NCBI GenBank assembly: GCA_035539855.1
Contig: DATLHO010000199.1
Span: 1 to 8,502, forward strand
DNA length: 8,502 nucleotides
From: DATLHO01 sp035539855
Lineage (GTDB): Bacteria; Bacteroidota; Ignavibacteria; OLB7
Direction of reading: 5' to 3'
This document shows, piece after piece, positions 1-6,174 of the stretch. The position numbers were made by a program, and so were the translations under genes. Position 1 is the first letter of the stretch. The number at the start of each line of letters is the position of its first letter. The notes beneath the pieces were generated by a model. That model was not told where the DNA came from. It was given only the letters and a program-made list of their open reading frames with translations, and made no database searches.

Positions 1-1
1 C

Positions 2-481
2 GCGCCGTCGACGCCATGGGGCGAGGACGGCCTGCCGCTCGGGCGCACCGACTGGGTGCGCGACGGCGAGCAGCGCAACCTGTTCGTCTCGCGCTACTGG
101 GCACGCGAGCGCTCGCTCGAGCCGGTGCCGCGCGGCACGAACCTCATCATGAGCGGCGGCACCTCGACGCTCGACGAGCTCGTCGCCTCGGTCGAGTACG
201 GCCTGCTGGTGACGAGCTTCTGGTACATCCGCACCGTCGATCCGCAGACGATCCTGCACACCGGCCTGACCCGCGACGGCCTCTTCCTCATCGAGAACGG
301 CGCCATCACGCGTCCCGTCGTCAACTTTCGCTGGAACGAATCCCCCGCTGCGATCTTCCGCTCCATCGAGGCGATGAGCGCCCCGGAGCGAGCAGTGACC
401 CGCGAAGGCTACATACCGATCGTCGCGCCGGCGGCGCTGGTCGGGGAGTTTCGTTTTTCGAGCGTGAGTCCGTCGACCTAG
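2..481 (+). CDS. TldD/PmbA family protein (metalloprotease family), C-terminal part, 5' end outside window
   Basis: The frame is open from the first bases of the window to a TAG at 479-481, giving about 159 residues. The gene therefore starts upstream, and a GTG at 56 is internal rather than a real start. The visible part matches the C-terminal domain of TldD/PmbA (TldE) proteins. It has a glycine/serine-rich turn (MSGGTSTLDEL), then the family hallmark around FWYIRTVDPQTILHTGLTRD, then FLIENGAITRPVVNFRWNES, and a closing segment resembling the usual VPAL..DF.F.S end. TldD/TldE complexes are cytoplasmic proteases that process small peptides and unfolded segments. The HExxxH metal site of TldD subunits would lie upstream, so I cannot tell whether this is the catalytic TldD-like or the inactive TldE-like partner; the gene symbol is left blank. 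Such genes often occur in tldD-tldE pairs, so the partner is probably just upstream. The stop codon touches a heptad repeat array. Confidence 0.88.
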   Translation, partial: APSTPWGEDGLPLGRTDWVRDGEQRNLFVSRYWARERSLEPVPRGTNLIMSGGTSTLDELVASVEYGLLVTSFWYIRTVDPQTILHTGLTRDGLFLIENGAITRPVVNFRWNESPAAIFRSIEAMSAPERAVTREGYIPIVAPAALVGEFRFSSVSPST

Positions 482-514
482 ATGTTGGATGTGAAAGGTC
501 AGATGTCAGATGTC
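480..514. repeat. Left outer heptad array (AGATGTC-type, about 5 units)
   Basis: Read in steps of seven from 480, the units are AGATGTT, GGATGTG, AAAGGTC, AGATGTC and AGATGTC. The last two are perfect and the earlier ones are degenerate. The first unit begins inside the TAG stop codon of the tld-family gene. The array is the inverted counterpart of the one at 711-752. Confidence 0.75.
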
Positions 515-710
515 ACGAGGCGCGAGGCGGTGGGGGTTTTGGTTATTGGCCATTTGTTATTGGTTTTTTGATTTGGCGGGATGTCGGCTTCTTGCCTGGA
601 GTTGGCAGGGGGTTGGTTTCGGGTACTTCGATAACGCTCAGGACCAATAACCAACTACAAAAACCCAATAACAAAAAACCCGGGATCAAACCACCCCCTC
701 CCCCGTCTGT

Positions 711-752
711 GACATCTGACATCTAACATCTGACATCTAACAACCGACATCC
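711..752. repeat. Right outer heptad array (GACATCT-type, about 6 units)
   Basis: Read in steps of seven from 711, the units are GACATCT, GACATCT, AACATCT, GACATCT, AACAACC and GACATCC. Five of the six keep the ACATC core or differ by one base. The array ends six bases before the ATG at 759, so it forms the immediate 5' leader of that gene. Confidence 0.78.
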
Positions 753-758
753 CCCCCG

Positions 759-2105
759 ATGCCACGCTCGTTCCTCGTCTTCATCGTCCTGCTGATTCCG
801 GTTGTGCTTCATGCGCAGCGGGGACGGTTTGGCGTGAGTCCACCGGTCATTTATCCGAGTCAGAATGTGATTACGATCGAGTCGCCCGATGGACTCGATC
901 GCGTGCGCGTGCTCGGGAGCACTGCGAACGTCACGGTGGCGGGCGAGGGCGATCTCGATTGCCCGACGCGGCACGAGCTCGAGGTGTTCGTGTCGACGGC
1001 GCATCTGCATGCGGAGGTCGTTCTCGAGCTCACCGACTGTCGCGGCAACGCGGAGATGCGACGGCTCGTGATCAACACGACGTGGAGGGTCGACACCAAG
1101 CGCATCGGACCGGTGCGCGCCGGCTCGACGCCGTGCGCGATGTTCCAGATCGTCCTCGATCCCGGCGCGGCCCCGGCGATTCTCGACTCGGTGAGCGTCG
1201 CCGATCCGCGCGCGCGCCTGCGGTTCTTCAGTGACCTGCCGCATCGTCTGCCCACCGGTCACACCTACCAGTACCAGGTCTGCTTCACGACCGATGAGCC
1301 GGGGACGTACAAGATCCCCGTCGTCACGTGGATGCGCCGGCAGTATGCCTCCGGAGGCTACACCACCTATCCCGTCGCCGACACCGGCATCGTCATCGTG
1401 CGGCTTCCTCCGGAGGAGGAGCCCGAGGTCGCGGCCGACCCGACGACGTTCCGGAGCGTCGCCGTGCCGAACGCGGTGATCCCGCCGGCGGGACGCTTCT
1501 TCGCCGGCGCGTACGATGTGCTCGGTGTGATCGCGGGATACTCGATCAGCGACAACCTGATGATCTTCGGCGGCGGTGCGATTCCGCTGCCCGACGACTG
1601 GGGCGGCGTTCGAGGACAGATGCAGGGCGCCGCGTCGATCGGCGCGAAGGCAGGACTGACGATTACGGAAGGACTCGACGTCGCGGTGGGATACCAGTAC
1701 GCGCTCAGCATCTACGACGAAGAGGCGACGCCGGACGTCCGCGAGTCGCAGATCTCGGTGCATGCGCCGTGGGGCGCGATCAGCTACGGCGACGACGACA
1801 GCCGCGCGTCACTGACGCTGGGCTACGCGTTGAAGCACCACACGAAGCCCCTCATCGAGTTCGACGAGAACGCGCTGATCGTCGCGGCCGGCGGCGACTA
1901 TCGATTCGCGAATCACTGGAAGGTGGCGGGCGAGATCGCGTACATGCAGACGCTCGGCGTGGTGCCGATCGTCGCGACCGCGCGCTACTTCACCGACACC
2001 TACGCCATCGACGCGGGCATCGGCTTCGCGGGCATCACCGTCGGCGACGGAGTCGCGCCCGCGATTCCAGTGCTGCCGGTCATCAGCGCGATCTTCGTCT
2101 TCTAG
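759..2105 (+). CDS. Exported protein with Ig-like N-terminal part and outer-membrane beta-barrel-like C-terminal part
   Basis: This is a 448-residue protein that I cannot assign to a named family. It starts with a Sec signal peptide (hydrophobic residues 5-17, predicted cleavage after A19 of LHAQ, leaving Gln at +1). Residues about 25-215 are beta-rich and contain four cysteines (C68, C94, C126, C175), which could form two disulfides in the periplasm. They look like one or two Ig-like domains. An acidic/proline linker follows (PPEEEPEV, about 217-224). From about 245 there are alternating amphipathic strands rich in Gly, Tyr and Ala (for example AGYSISDNLMIFGGG and LDVAVGYQYALSIYD). The chain ends in IFVF, and a terminal aromatic residue is the usual outer-membrane insertion signal. 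I infer an outer-membrane barrel with a soluble N-terminal domain. The ATG at 759 is chosen because the signal peptide begins there. No Shine-Dalgarno sequence is visible; the leader is the heptad array plus a run of C. The gene converges on the GH18 gene with 15 bp between stops. Confidence 0.82.
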   Translation: MPRSFLVFIVLLIPVVLHAQRGRFGVSPPVIYPSQNVITIESPDGLDRVRVLGSTANVTVAGEGDLDCPTRHELEVFVSTAHLHAEVVLELTDCRGNAEMRRLVINTTWRVDTKRIGPVRAGSTPCAMFQIVLDPGAAPAILDSVSVADPRARLRFFSDLPHRLPTGHTYQYQVCFTTDEPGTYKIPVVTWMRRQYASGGYTTYPVADTGIVIVRLPPEEEPEVAADPTTFRSVAVPNAVIPPAGRFFAGAYDVLGVIAGYSISDNLMIFGGGAIPLPDDWGGVRGQMQGAASIGAKAGLTITEGLDVAVGYQYALSIYDEEATPDVRESQISVHAPWGAISYGDDDSRASLTLGYALKHHTKPLIEFDENALIVAAGGDYRFANHWKVAGEIAYMQTLGVVPIVATARYFTDTYAIDAGIGFAGITVGDGVAPAIPVLPVISAIFVF

Positions 2106-2151
2106 CCGGCGCCGATCGCTTCATCGACGAACGATGAGCGATGTCGCCGGC
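2105..2151. terminator. Hairpin between convergent genes, candidate bidirectional terminator
   Basis: An imperfect stem starts at the last base of the plus-strand stop codon and extends into the 3' end of the minus-strand GH18 gene. GCCGGCG (2105-2111) pairs with CGCCGGC (2145-2151). AT and CGCT (2115-2120) pair with AGCG and AT (2137-2142). CATCG (2122-2126) pairs with CGATG (2132-2136), leaving a 5-base loop at 2127-2131 and small internal mismatches. No T-tract follows on either strand, so it is not a classical intrinsic terminator. Its place between two converging stops suggests transcript-end formation or 3'-end protection for both. Confidence 0.5.
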
Positions 2152-3596
2152 GCGAACGTGTTGGCGGTCACGAGATAGACGCCCGGACGGAGCGCCTCGG
2201 TCGGGAGCGACGCTCGATGCGTGCCCGCGCCGAGATCGCCGTCGACGATCGTCGCGACGCGGCGGCCGAGCACATCGTGGAGCTCGATCCGCACGCGCAT
2301 TGCCTTCGCGACCGTGAACGTGATGCTCGATCCATCGACAGCGAGGTGCGGCGCATGAGCGGCGCCATCGTCGGCGATCGCCATCGGAAGGTCGAACGCC
2401 TGGTGGATTCCCTGCCACACGTCGACGGCATCTCCCTGATAGCCGAGCGCCCAGATGCCGATGCCGCCGAGGCCCCGGTCGTTGACCAGACGATACTTCA
2501 GCGCGAGACTGAGACTGTCGTCGTACCACCCCTGATACCACGCATCGCGGCGAGTGAACCGATACCACGGCGTCGACGTCGGCTCGTCGAACAACCGGCC
2601 GTAGGTCGCCGCGGACGTGCGCGCGTCGCCGTAGAGAATCGCGCGCCCCTCGCCCGTCACCGCGCTGCCGCGCTCCTGATCGGCCGTCGGCCACTCGTAC
2701 CCGTACCACGGCACGCCGAGCAGCAGCTTCGACGGCGTCATCCCCGTGGCCAGCCAGGTGTCGACCGAGCGCGTGACGTTGAGGTTCTCCCCGGCAAGCG
2801 GCGCGACCGGACCGGCCGTCGGCGAGTTGCGCCAGTGATAGTCGTAACCCATCATGATGAGGTAGTCGCAGACGCCGTCGGCCGTCAGCGCGACCGCGTC
2901 GAAGGCGCTGCTCCAGTCGACCGCGGGGATCGCCATCGAGATCTCCGCCGCGGGTATCTCCGCACGCAGCGTCGTCGCGAGCTCGCGCATGAATGCGGTG
3001 AGGTTGTCGCGCTGCGCGCCGGGCACGACCTCGAAGTCGATGTTGACGCCGTCACCGCCGCCGCCCACGACGCTGTCGACGATGGTCTGCACCAGCCGCG
3101 TGCGCCGCGCCGCGTCGGAAAGCAGCGCGCGGTTCGACGGGTCGCCGAAGCTCGTCACCGTAAGGATGACCTTGACGCCGCGAGCGTGCGCGGAGTCACG
3201 CAGCGCCGGCGCCGGCCATCCGCGCACGCTCCGTGCGACGCCGGTGCTGTCGGCCTCGAGGCTGAAGTACCCGATCGCCGTCAACGCGCTCCAGTCGAAG
3301 CGCGCCCACTGCGTCGACGAGATCCAGTACGGCACCCAGCCGAAGACCCGTTTCGCCAGCGGCATCGCCCGCGGCGCGAGCGGCACTGCCTGGCTGCTCG
3401 GCTCTGTTCGCTCGCCGTCGACTTCCAGCGACTCACCGCCTCCGTCTGCCCGCCCTGCGTTTGGACTTCCGACCTCGGAGTGTCTTCGGCTCTCGAGCTC
3501 GTGGATGCTCTCGGCACGCTGCGCCCGAGCCAGTACAGGCGCGAGCAGCAGGACGATCAGAAGGACTCGGTATCGCATCGACATCTGGTTCCTCAT
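2121..3596 (-). CDS. Secreted GH18 family glycosidase (SleL/YaaH-like) with C-terminal T9SS sorting domain
   Basis: This 491-residue exported glycosidase has a signal peptide at 1-25 (cleavage in ARAQ, Gln at +1) and a low-complexity spacer at about 27-78. The GH18 barrel spans about 83-402. It opens with FGWVPYW (85-91). The strand-4 active-site motif is DGVNIDFE (182-189), with E189 as the expected proton donor and D187 as the assisting acid. MGYDYHW (249-255) and LGVPWYGYEW (293-302) are typical of the SleL/YaaH branch, which cleaves N-acetylglucosamine linkages in peptidoglycan; chitin-type substrates are possible. Residues about 418-491 form a T9SS sorting domain (LHDVLGRRVATIVDG). The protein is therefore probably carried across the outer membrane and released or anchored on the surface. 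The second Asp of the DxxDxDxE motif is Asn, as is usual in this branch. The start at 3596 overlaps the upstream stop by ATGA. In-frame ATGs at 3584 and 3578 are alternatives that keep the signal peptide. The reading frame is open far upstream, but that part is antisense shadow of the genes there. Confidence 0.93.
   Translation of the reverse strand: MRNQMSMRYRVLLIVLLLAPVLARAQRAESIHELESRRHSEVGSPNAGRADGGGESLEVDGERTEPSSQAVPLAPRAMPLAKRVFGWVPYWISSTQWARFDWSALTAIGYFSLEADSTGVARSVRGWPAPALRDSAHARGVKVILTVTSFGDPSNRALLSDAARRTRLVQTIVDSVVGGGGDGVNIDFEVVPGAQRDNLTAFMRELATTLRAEIPAAEISMAIPAVDWSSAFDAVALTADGVCDYLIMMGYDYHWRNSPTAGPVAPLAGENLNVTRSVDTWLATGMTPSKLLLGVPWYGYEWPTADQERGSAVTGEGRAILYGDARTSAATYGRLFDEPTSTPWYRFTRRDAWYQGWYDDSLSLALKYRLVNDRGLGGIGIWALGYQGDAVDVWQGIHQAFDLPMAIADDGAAHAPHLAVDGSSITFTVAKAMRVRIELHDVLGRRVATIVDGDLGAGTHRASLPTEALRPGVYLVTANTFAPATSLIVRR
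2124..2345 (-). other. T9SS (Por) C-terminal sorting domain of the GH18 protein
   Basis: Residues about 418-491 follow the type A sorting-domain pattern: a beta-rich segment, then LHDVLGRRVATIVDG (439-453), then GAGTHRASL, then LRPGVYLVTA and a short basic end (IVRR). In Bacteroidota the domain directs proteins through the type IX outer-membrane machine and is usually cleaved off on export. It is the strongest lineage marker in the window. No T9SS machinery gene is present here. Confidence 0.88.
3593..3596 (-). other. ATGA stop/start overlap coupling the SGNH and GH18 genes
   Basis: The TGA of the SGNH gene (3595-3593) and the ATG of the GH18 gene (3596-3594) share bases as ATGA on the minus strand. 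No Shine-Dalgarno sequence precedes the GH18 start, which fits translation by re-initiation. If the GH18 gene instead starts at 3584 or 3578, there is a short gap and coupling is weaker. Confidence 0.6.
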
Positions 3597-4618
3597 CGAA
3601 GGTCGAGCGTGGTGGGGTGCTCGTCGAGAGGAATCGACGAGACGATGTCGCGCCGCAGATACCACTGCCGCGCGATCGGATCGGTCTGAAAGAACGTGAG
3701 GAGCATCCGGGCGACCTTCTGCCGACCGCTCTGCGAAGGATGCGTGCCGTCGTCGACGAAATCCGATCGCTCCCAGATCAGACCGTCGCTGCGCGGCGTC
3801 GTTCCGTTGGCCCACAGGTAGGGTCCCCACGCGAGCCACGGCGCGCGACGATCGTCGCCTTCGTAGCTGAGCTCCGGAACGCCGACGATCTGATCGTCGA
3901 TGAGCCACTTCACCGCGAAGCCCGACTCGTACGCGTACGGCTCGGGATTGAGCGTCGTCGTCGCATAGCCGCCGTAGGTGCGGCTCGAGAGATACCCGGC
4001 GGCCATGTTCGGAAAGCGGCGGCGGAGGATCTGTGCGATGGTCGTGAGCTGGCCCTGGAGCGTGTCCGCATGTCCGGGGAACGCGCCGGTCGGCCGGGCA
4101 TTCGCCTCCTTGATCCACGCCACCTGCACCTGCGCTCGCGTTACGCCCGCCTGGCGCAGACGCTCGTCGACGACCGACCAGAACCGCGCGGTGTCCTTCG
4201 CGATGATCGCCGCGGTCTGCCCGCCCTGCGCCCCGTCGACGATGACCACGCGCGGATTGCGGGTCGAGTCGGCCATCGCCAGCGTGCGGAAGGCCGAGAA
4301 CTCCTGCGTCGCGTTCGACATCCCGATCGACAGCAGCACGATGCGGCCGCGGACCGTGTCGATCGCGCCGGTGGTGTCGCGCGGCACGATCCGCGCGAGC
4401 GCCCGCAGACCGCCGTTGCGATGGTCGATCGGGAGATCGTTGGAGCGGCGATAGAGTCCTCCATCGAACCCCTTGTACATCGTCCAGCTCGCGAAGTCCG
4501 TGAGCGGGATGAGCTCGTCCTGCGCGCGTACGAACGTCGGCGTCAGGAGCAGGAGGGCGATGAGTAGCGTATGGCTGAGCGTGCTCATGGGCGTGTGCGG
4601 TGAGGTCCTCCGGCGCAT
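3593..4618 (-). CDS. Exported SGNH/GDSL-like hydrolase (probable esterase or deacylase)
   Basis: This 341-residue protein has an N-terminal signal peptide. The first ATG at 4618 adds an arginine-rich MRRRTSPHTP before the hydrophobic core; a second ATG at 4588 gives MSTLSHTLLIALLLL directly. Both lead to cleavage in VRAQ at A32 with Gln at +1. I keep 4618 because the arginines provide the positive n-region, but 4588 is possible. The mature part has SGNH-fold features: a strand followed by the nucleophile turn SIGMSNATQEF (S101 in GMSN, replacing GDS), VDGAQGGQT (127-134), and DDGTHPSQSG (289-298) with D290 and H293 as the expected Asp-x-x-His pair. Such enzymes are serine esterases acting on acetyl or other acyl groups, often on carbohydrates. 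There is no T9SS domain, so it probably stays in the periplasm or is a Sec-only secreted enzyme. The overlap with the GH18 gene suggests a shared substrate. The exact subfamily is not recognised. Confidence 0.8.
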   Translation of the reverse strand: MRRRTSPHTPMSTLSHTLLIALLLLTPTFVRAQDELIPLTDFASWTMYKGFDGGLYRRSNDLPIDHRNGGLRALARIVPRDTTGAIDTVRGRIVLLSIGMSNATQEFSAFRTLAMADSTRNPRVVIVDGAQGGQTAAIIAKDTARFWSVVDERLRQAGVTRAQVQVAWIKEANARPTGAFPGHADTLQGQLTTIAQILRRRFPNMAAGYLSSRTYGGYATTTLNPEPYAYESGFAVKWLIDDQIVGVPELSYEGDDRRAPWLAWGPYLWANGTTPRSDGLIWERSDFVDDGTHPSQSGRQKVARMLLTFFQTDPIARQWYLRRDIVSSIPLDEHPTTLDLR

Positions 4619-4660
4619 CAGTGCGCTCGCGGGACCGGTGTGAATCCGGCGCCTCTGCGA

Positions 4661-6025
4661 CTATCGGCGGCGCAGCACTGCGCGCAGGCCGTGGCGGGGG
4701 CGCAGCGTGATCGAGGGCCAGTAGTCGATCGTCTGCTCGGTGTCGACATCGACGCGCCACGAGCGAGCGATCGTCGCCAGCAGCAGCGTCGCCTCCATGA
4801 CCGCGAACTGATCGCCGATGCAGCGGCGCGGCCCGCCGCCGAAGGGAAAATACGCGTACTTCGGCAGCGCGCTCTCGAGCTCGGCCGTCCAGCGCTCCGG
4901 ACGGAACGCGAGCGGCTCGTCGAAGTAGCGCGCATCGCGATGCAGCATCCACTGGCTCATGATGAGCTGCGAGCCCGCCGGGATTCGATAGCCGCCGATC
5001 TCGCACTCCTCGATCGCCTCGCGGCCGACACGCCACGCCGGCGGATAGATCCTCATCGACTCCTTGACGACCTGCGCGGTGTAGGTGAGCGCCGGAAGAT
5101 CCTCGAGCGTCGGCGCGCGATCGCCGAGCACGCGTCGGAGCTCCTCGGCCAGCGCCGCGTCGACGTGGGGATTCTGCGACAGCAGCAGAAACGTCCACGA
5201 CAGCGAGACCGCGGTGGTCTCATGGCCGGCGAGGAAGAGTGTCACGGTCTCGTCGCGCACCTGACGGTCGCTCATCGTCGTGCCGTCGTCGTCCTGCGCG
5301 GCGAGGAGCATCGACAGCAGGTCGTCGCCGAGCTCGCCGGAGCGCCGCCGCGCCTCGATGATGCGATAGATGATCGCGTCGAGCGTCGCGAGCGCGCGGC
5401 GGAAGCGCAGGTTGCGCGGCAGCGGGAGCTGCTGCAGGAACTGCAGGATGCTGATGCGATCGACGAACCGCTCGAGCATGATCTCGAGCGCGTGGCCGAC
5501 GCGCTTCGCGTCCTCGGTCGTGACATCGGCGCCGAAGAGCGCCTTCGTCACGATCTCGAGCGTCACGCGCATCATCTCCGCGTGGATGTCGAGCTCACGA
5601 CCGTCCTCCCACCGATCGAGCATCCGCTCGGTGTAGCCGGTCATCACCGTCGCGTACGAGGCGATGCGCTGGCGATGGAACGCCGGCGCCATCAGCCGTC
5701 GCTGCCGCAGCCAGAACTCGCCGTCGCTGACGAGCAATCCCCGGCCGAAGACCTCGGCGGTGTCGCGCAGAAGCCGGGGCTTGATGAAGTTCCGGTTGCT
5801 CGTCACCAGCACCTCCTCGACGAGGTCCGGATGGTTGAGCACGTAGATGTGGATGTTCGCGACGCGCAGGTGCGCGATGTCGCCGTACTCCTCGACGCAC
5901 TCCTGCATCAGCTCCAGCGGGCGATTGCGGAGATCGCGGAGATTGCCGATGTAGAACTGCCCGCGGGGGCCGGGTGGATAGAGCTGCTGCTGCATGGTGT
6001 ATCGTTCCGGACCCGCCCCGATCAT
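4661..6025 (-). CDS. Cytochrome P450 monooxygenase
   Basis: This is a full-length 454-residue P450. It has YPPGPRG near the N-terminus (16-22), WLRQRRLMAPAF in the C-helix region (105-116), and the oxygen-binding I-helix motif AGHETT (266-271). The K-helix ESMR (322-325, the ExxR pair), FRPERW (374-379) and the heme loop FPFGGGPRRCIG (393-404), with C402 as the axial thiolate, are also present. All catalytic signatures are intact. There is no signal peptide or membrane anchor, so it should be a soluble cytoplasmic haem enzyme that hydroxylates a hydrophobic substrate. The PPGP hinge and heme loop resemble fatty-acid-hydroxylase and eukaryote-like bacterial P450 groups; substrate cannot be read from sequence. 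No ferredoxin or reductase gene is nearby, so electrons must come from elsewhere. The ATG at 6025 has a GGAG seven bases upstream (on the minus strand); an ATG at 5995 (MQQQLYPPGP) is an alternative. The next gene downstream begins 42 bp after the stop, so co-transcription with the SGNH and GH18 genes is possible. Confidence 0.96.
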   Translation of the reverse strand: MIGAGPERYTMQQQLYPPGPRGQFYIGNLRDLRNRPLELMQECVEEYGDIAHLRVANIHIYVLNHPDLVEEVLVTSNRNFIKPRLLRDTAEVFGRGLLVSDGEFWLRQRRLMAPAFHRQRIASYATVMTGYTERMLDRWEDGRELDIHAEMMRVTLEIVTKALFGADVTTEDAKRVGHALEIMLERFVDRISILQFLQQLPLPRNLRFRRALATLDAIIYRIIEARRRSGELGDDLLSMLLAAQDDDGTTMSDRQVRDETVTLFLAGHETTAVSLSWTFLLLSQNPHVDAALAEELRRVLGDRAPTLEDLPALTYTAQVVKESMRIYPPAWRVGREAIEECEIGGYRIPAGSQLIMSQWMLHRDARYFDEPLAFRPERWTAELESALPKYAYFPFGGGPRRCIGDQFAVMEATLLLATIARSWRVDVDTEQTIDYWPSITLRPRHGLRAVLRRR

Positions 6026-6174
6026 GGCGAGCTCCGTTTGGCGATTGCGGATTGGATCCGGATGCGCGACCTTCCGACGCTCCGGTGGGTCCTCTCGACG
6101 GTGGCGATCGTCGCCGGCGTCAATTTGTCGCCCTCCGGAGAAAACGCAATCCGAAATCGCACCAGTCCCCTGCC
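6026..6174. promoter_or_regulatory. Divergent intergenic region between P450 and methionine sulfoxide reductase genes
   Basis: Both flanking genes start outward from this 149-bp stretch, so promoters for each strand should lie here. On the plus strand, 6120-6127 reads TCAATTTG, a 5-of-6 match to the Bacteroidota -7 box TAnnTTTG, but no TTTG-type upstream box lies at the usual distance. On the minus strand only the GGAG before the P450 start stands out. A short palindrome (GGCGA/TCGCC, 6103-6115) is too small to call an operator. The promoters are inferred from gene layout, not clearly seen. Confidence 0.4.

Larger units (their letters stand above)
480..753. repeat. Non-coding inverted-repeat cassette built of 7-bp units
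   Basis: This fills nearly all of the gap between the tld-family gene and the gene at 759, and it is visibly richer in A/T than its surroundings. Its outer arms are heptad arrays: AGATGTC-like units at 480-514 and GACATCT-like units at 711-752. The stretch 498-516 is complementary to 709-727 at 18 of 19 positions. Inside lie poly-G (531-536) facing poly-C (693-704). Next come a second pair of heptad arms, TTATTGG-type at 543-570 and CCAATAA-type at 644-678. The 9-mers at 541-549 and 555-563 have exact reverse complements at 644-652 and 665-673. A further exact 10-bp pair is 578-587 with 744-753. The central part, about 571-640, is not obviously repeated apart from a short hairpin near 591-608. 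There is no transposase, and the one frame that crosses the region has no protein-like character. It resembles heptanucleotide short tandem repeats or a MITE-like element. Function is unknown. Confidence 0.8.

Noticed and set aside
564..574. Possible Bacteroidota -7 box (TTGATTTG) within the cassette for the gene at 759
   Set aside because: The match is imperfect, no TTTG box is at the right spacing, and similar T/G-rich words recur throughout the repeats.
16..726. Plus-strand frame running across the tld-family gene end and the heptad cassette
   Set aside because: Its first two-thirds is a shifted frame of the tld-family gene and the rest is repeat DNA; no protein-like features.
480..752. 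Heptad arrays considered as a CRISPR array
   Set aside because: Units are 7 bp and contiguous with no spacers, and the two arrays are in opposite orientation. No cas gene is present.
480..753. Cassette considered as an integron attC site or insertion sequence
   Set aside because: No integrase, transposase or attC core sites were seen, and the 7-bp periodicity is not a feature of attC sites.
723..1763. Minus-strand open frame opposite the barrel-protein gene
   Set aside because: Arg/His-rich shadow. The plus strand has a signal peptide, beta-strand pattern and terminal aromatic residue.
2217..3689. Plus-strand open frame of 490 codons opposite the GH18 gene
   Set aside because: Arg/Val/Asp-rich sequence with no recognisable domain; the minus strand carries the GH18 and T9SS signatures.
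3597..5198. Upstream extension of the GH18 frame giving a 1025-residue protein
   Set aside because: The added part overlaps the SGNH and P450 genes and is Arg/Ala-rich without similarity. A proper signal peptide starts at 3596.
5974..6174. N-terminal extension of the reductase frame
   Set aside because: It would overlap the P450 gene by about 50 bases and its residues are Arg/Pro/Asp-rich with no similarity to the family, which begins near the GTG at 6175.
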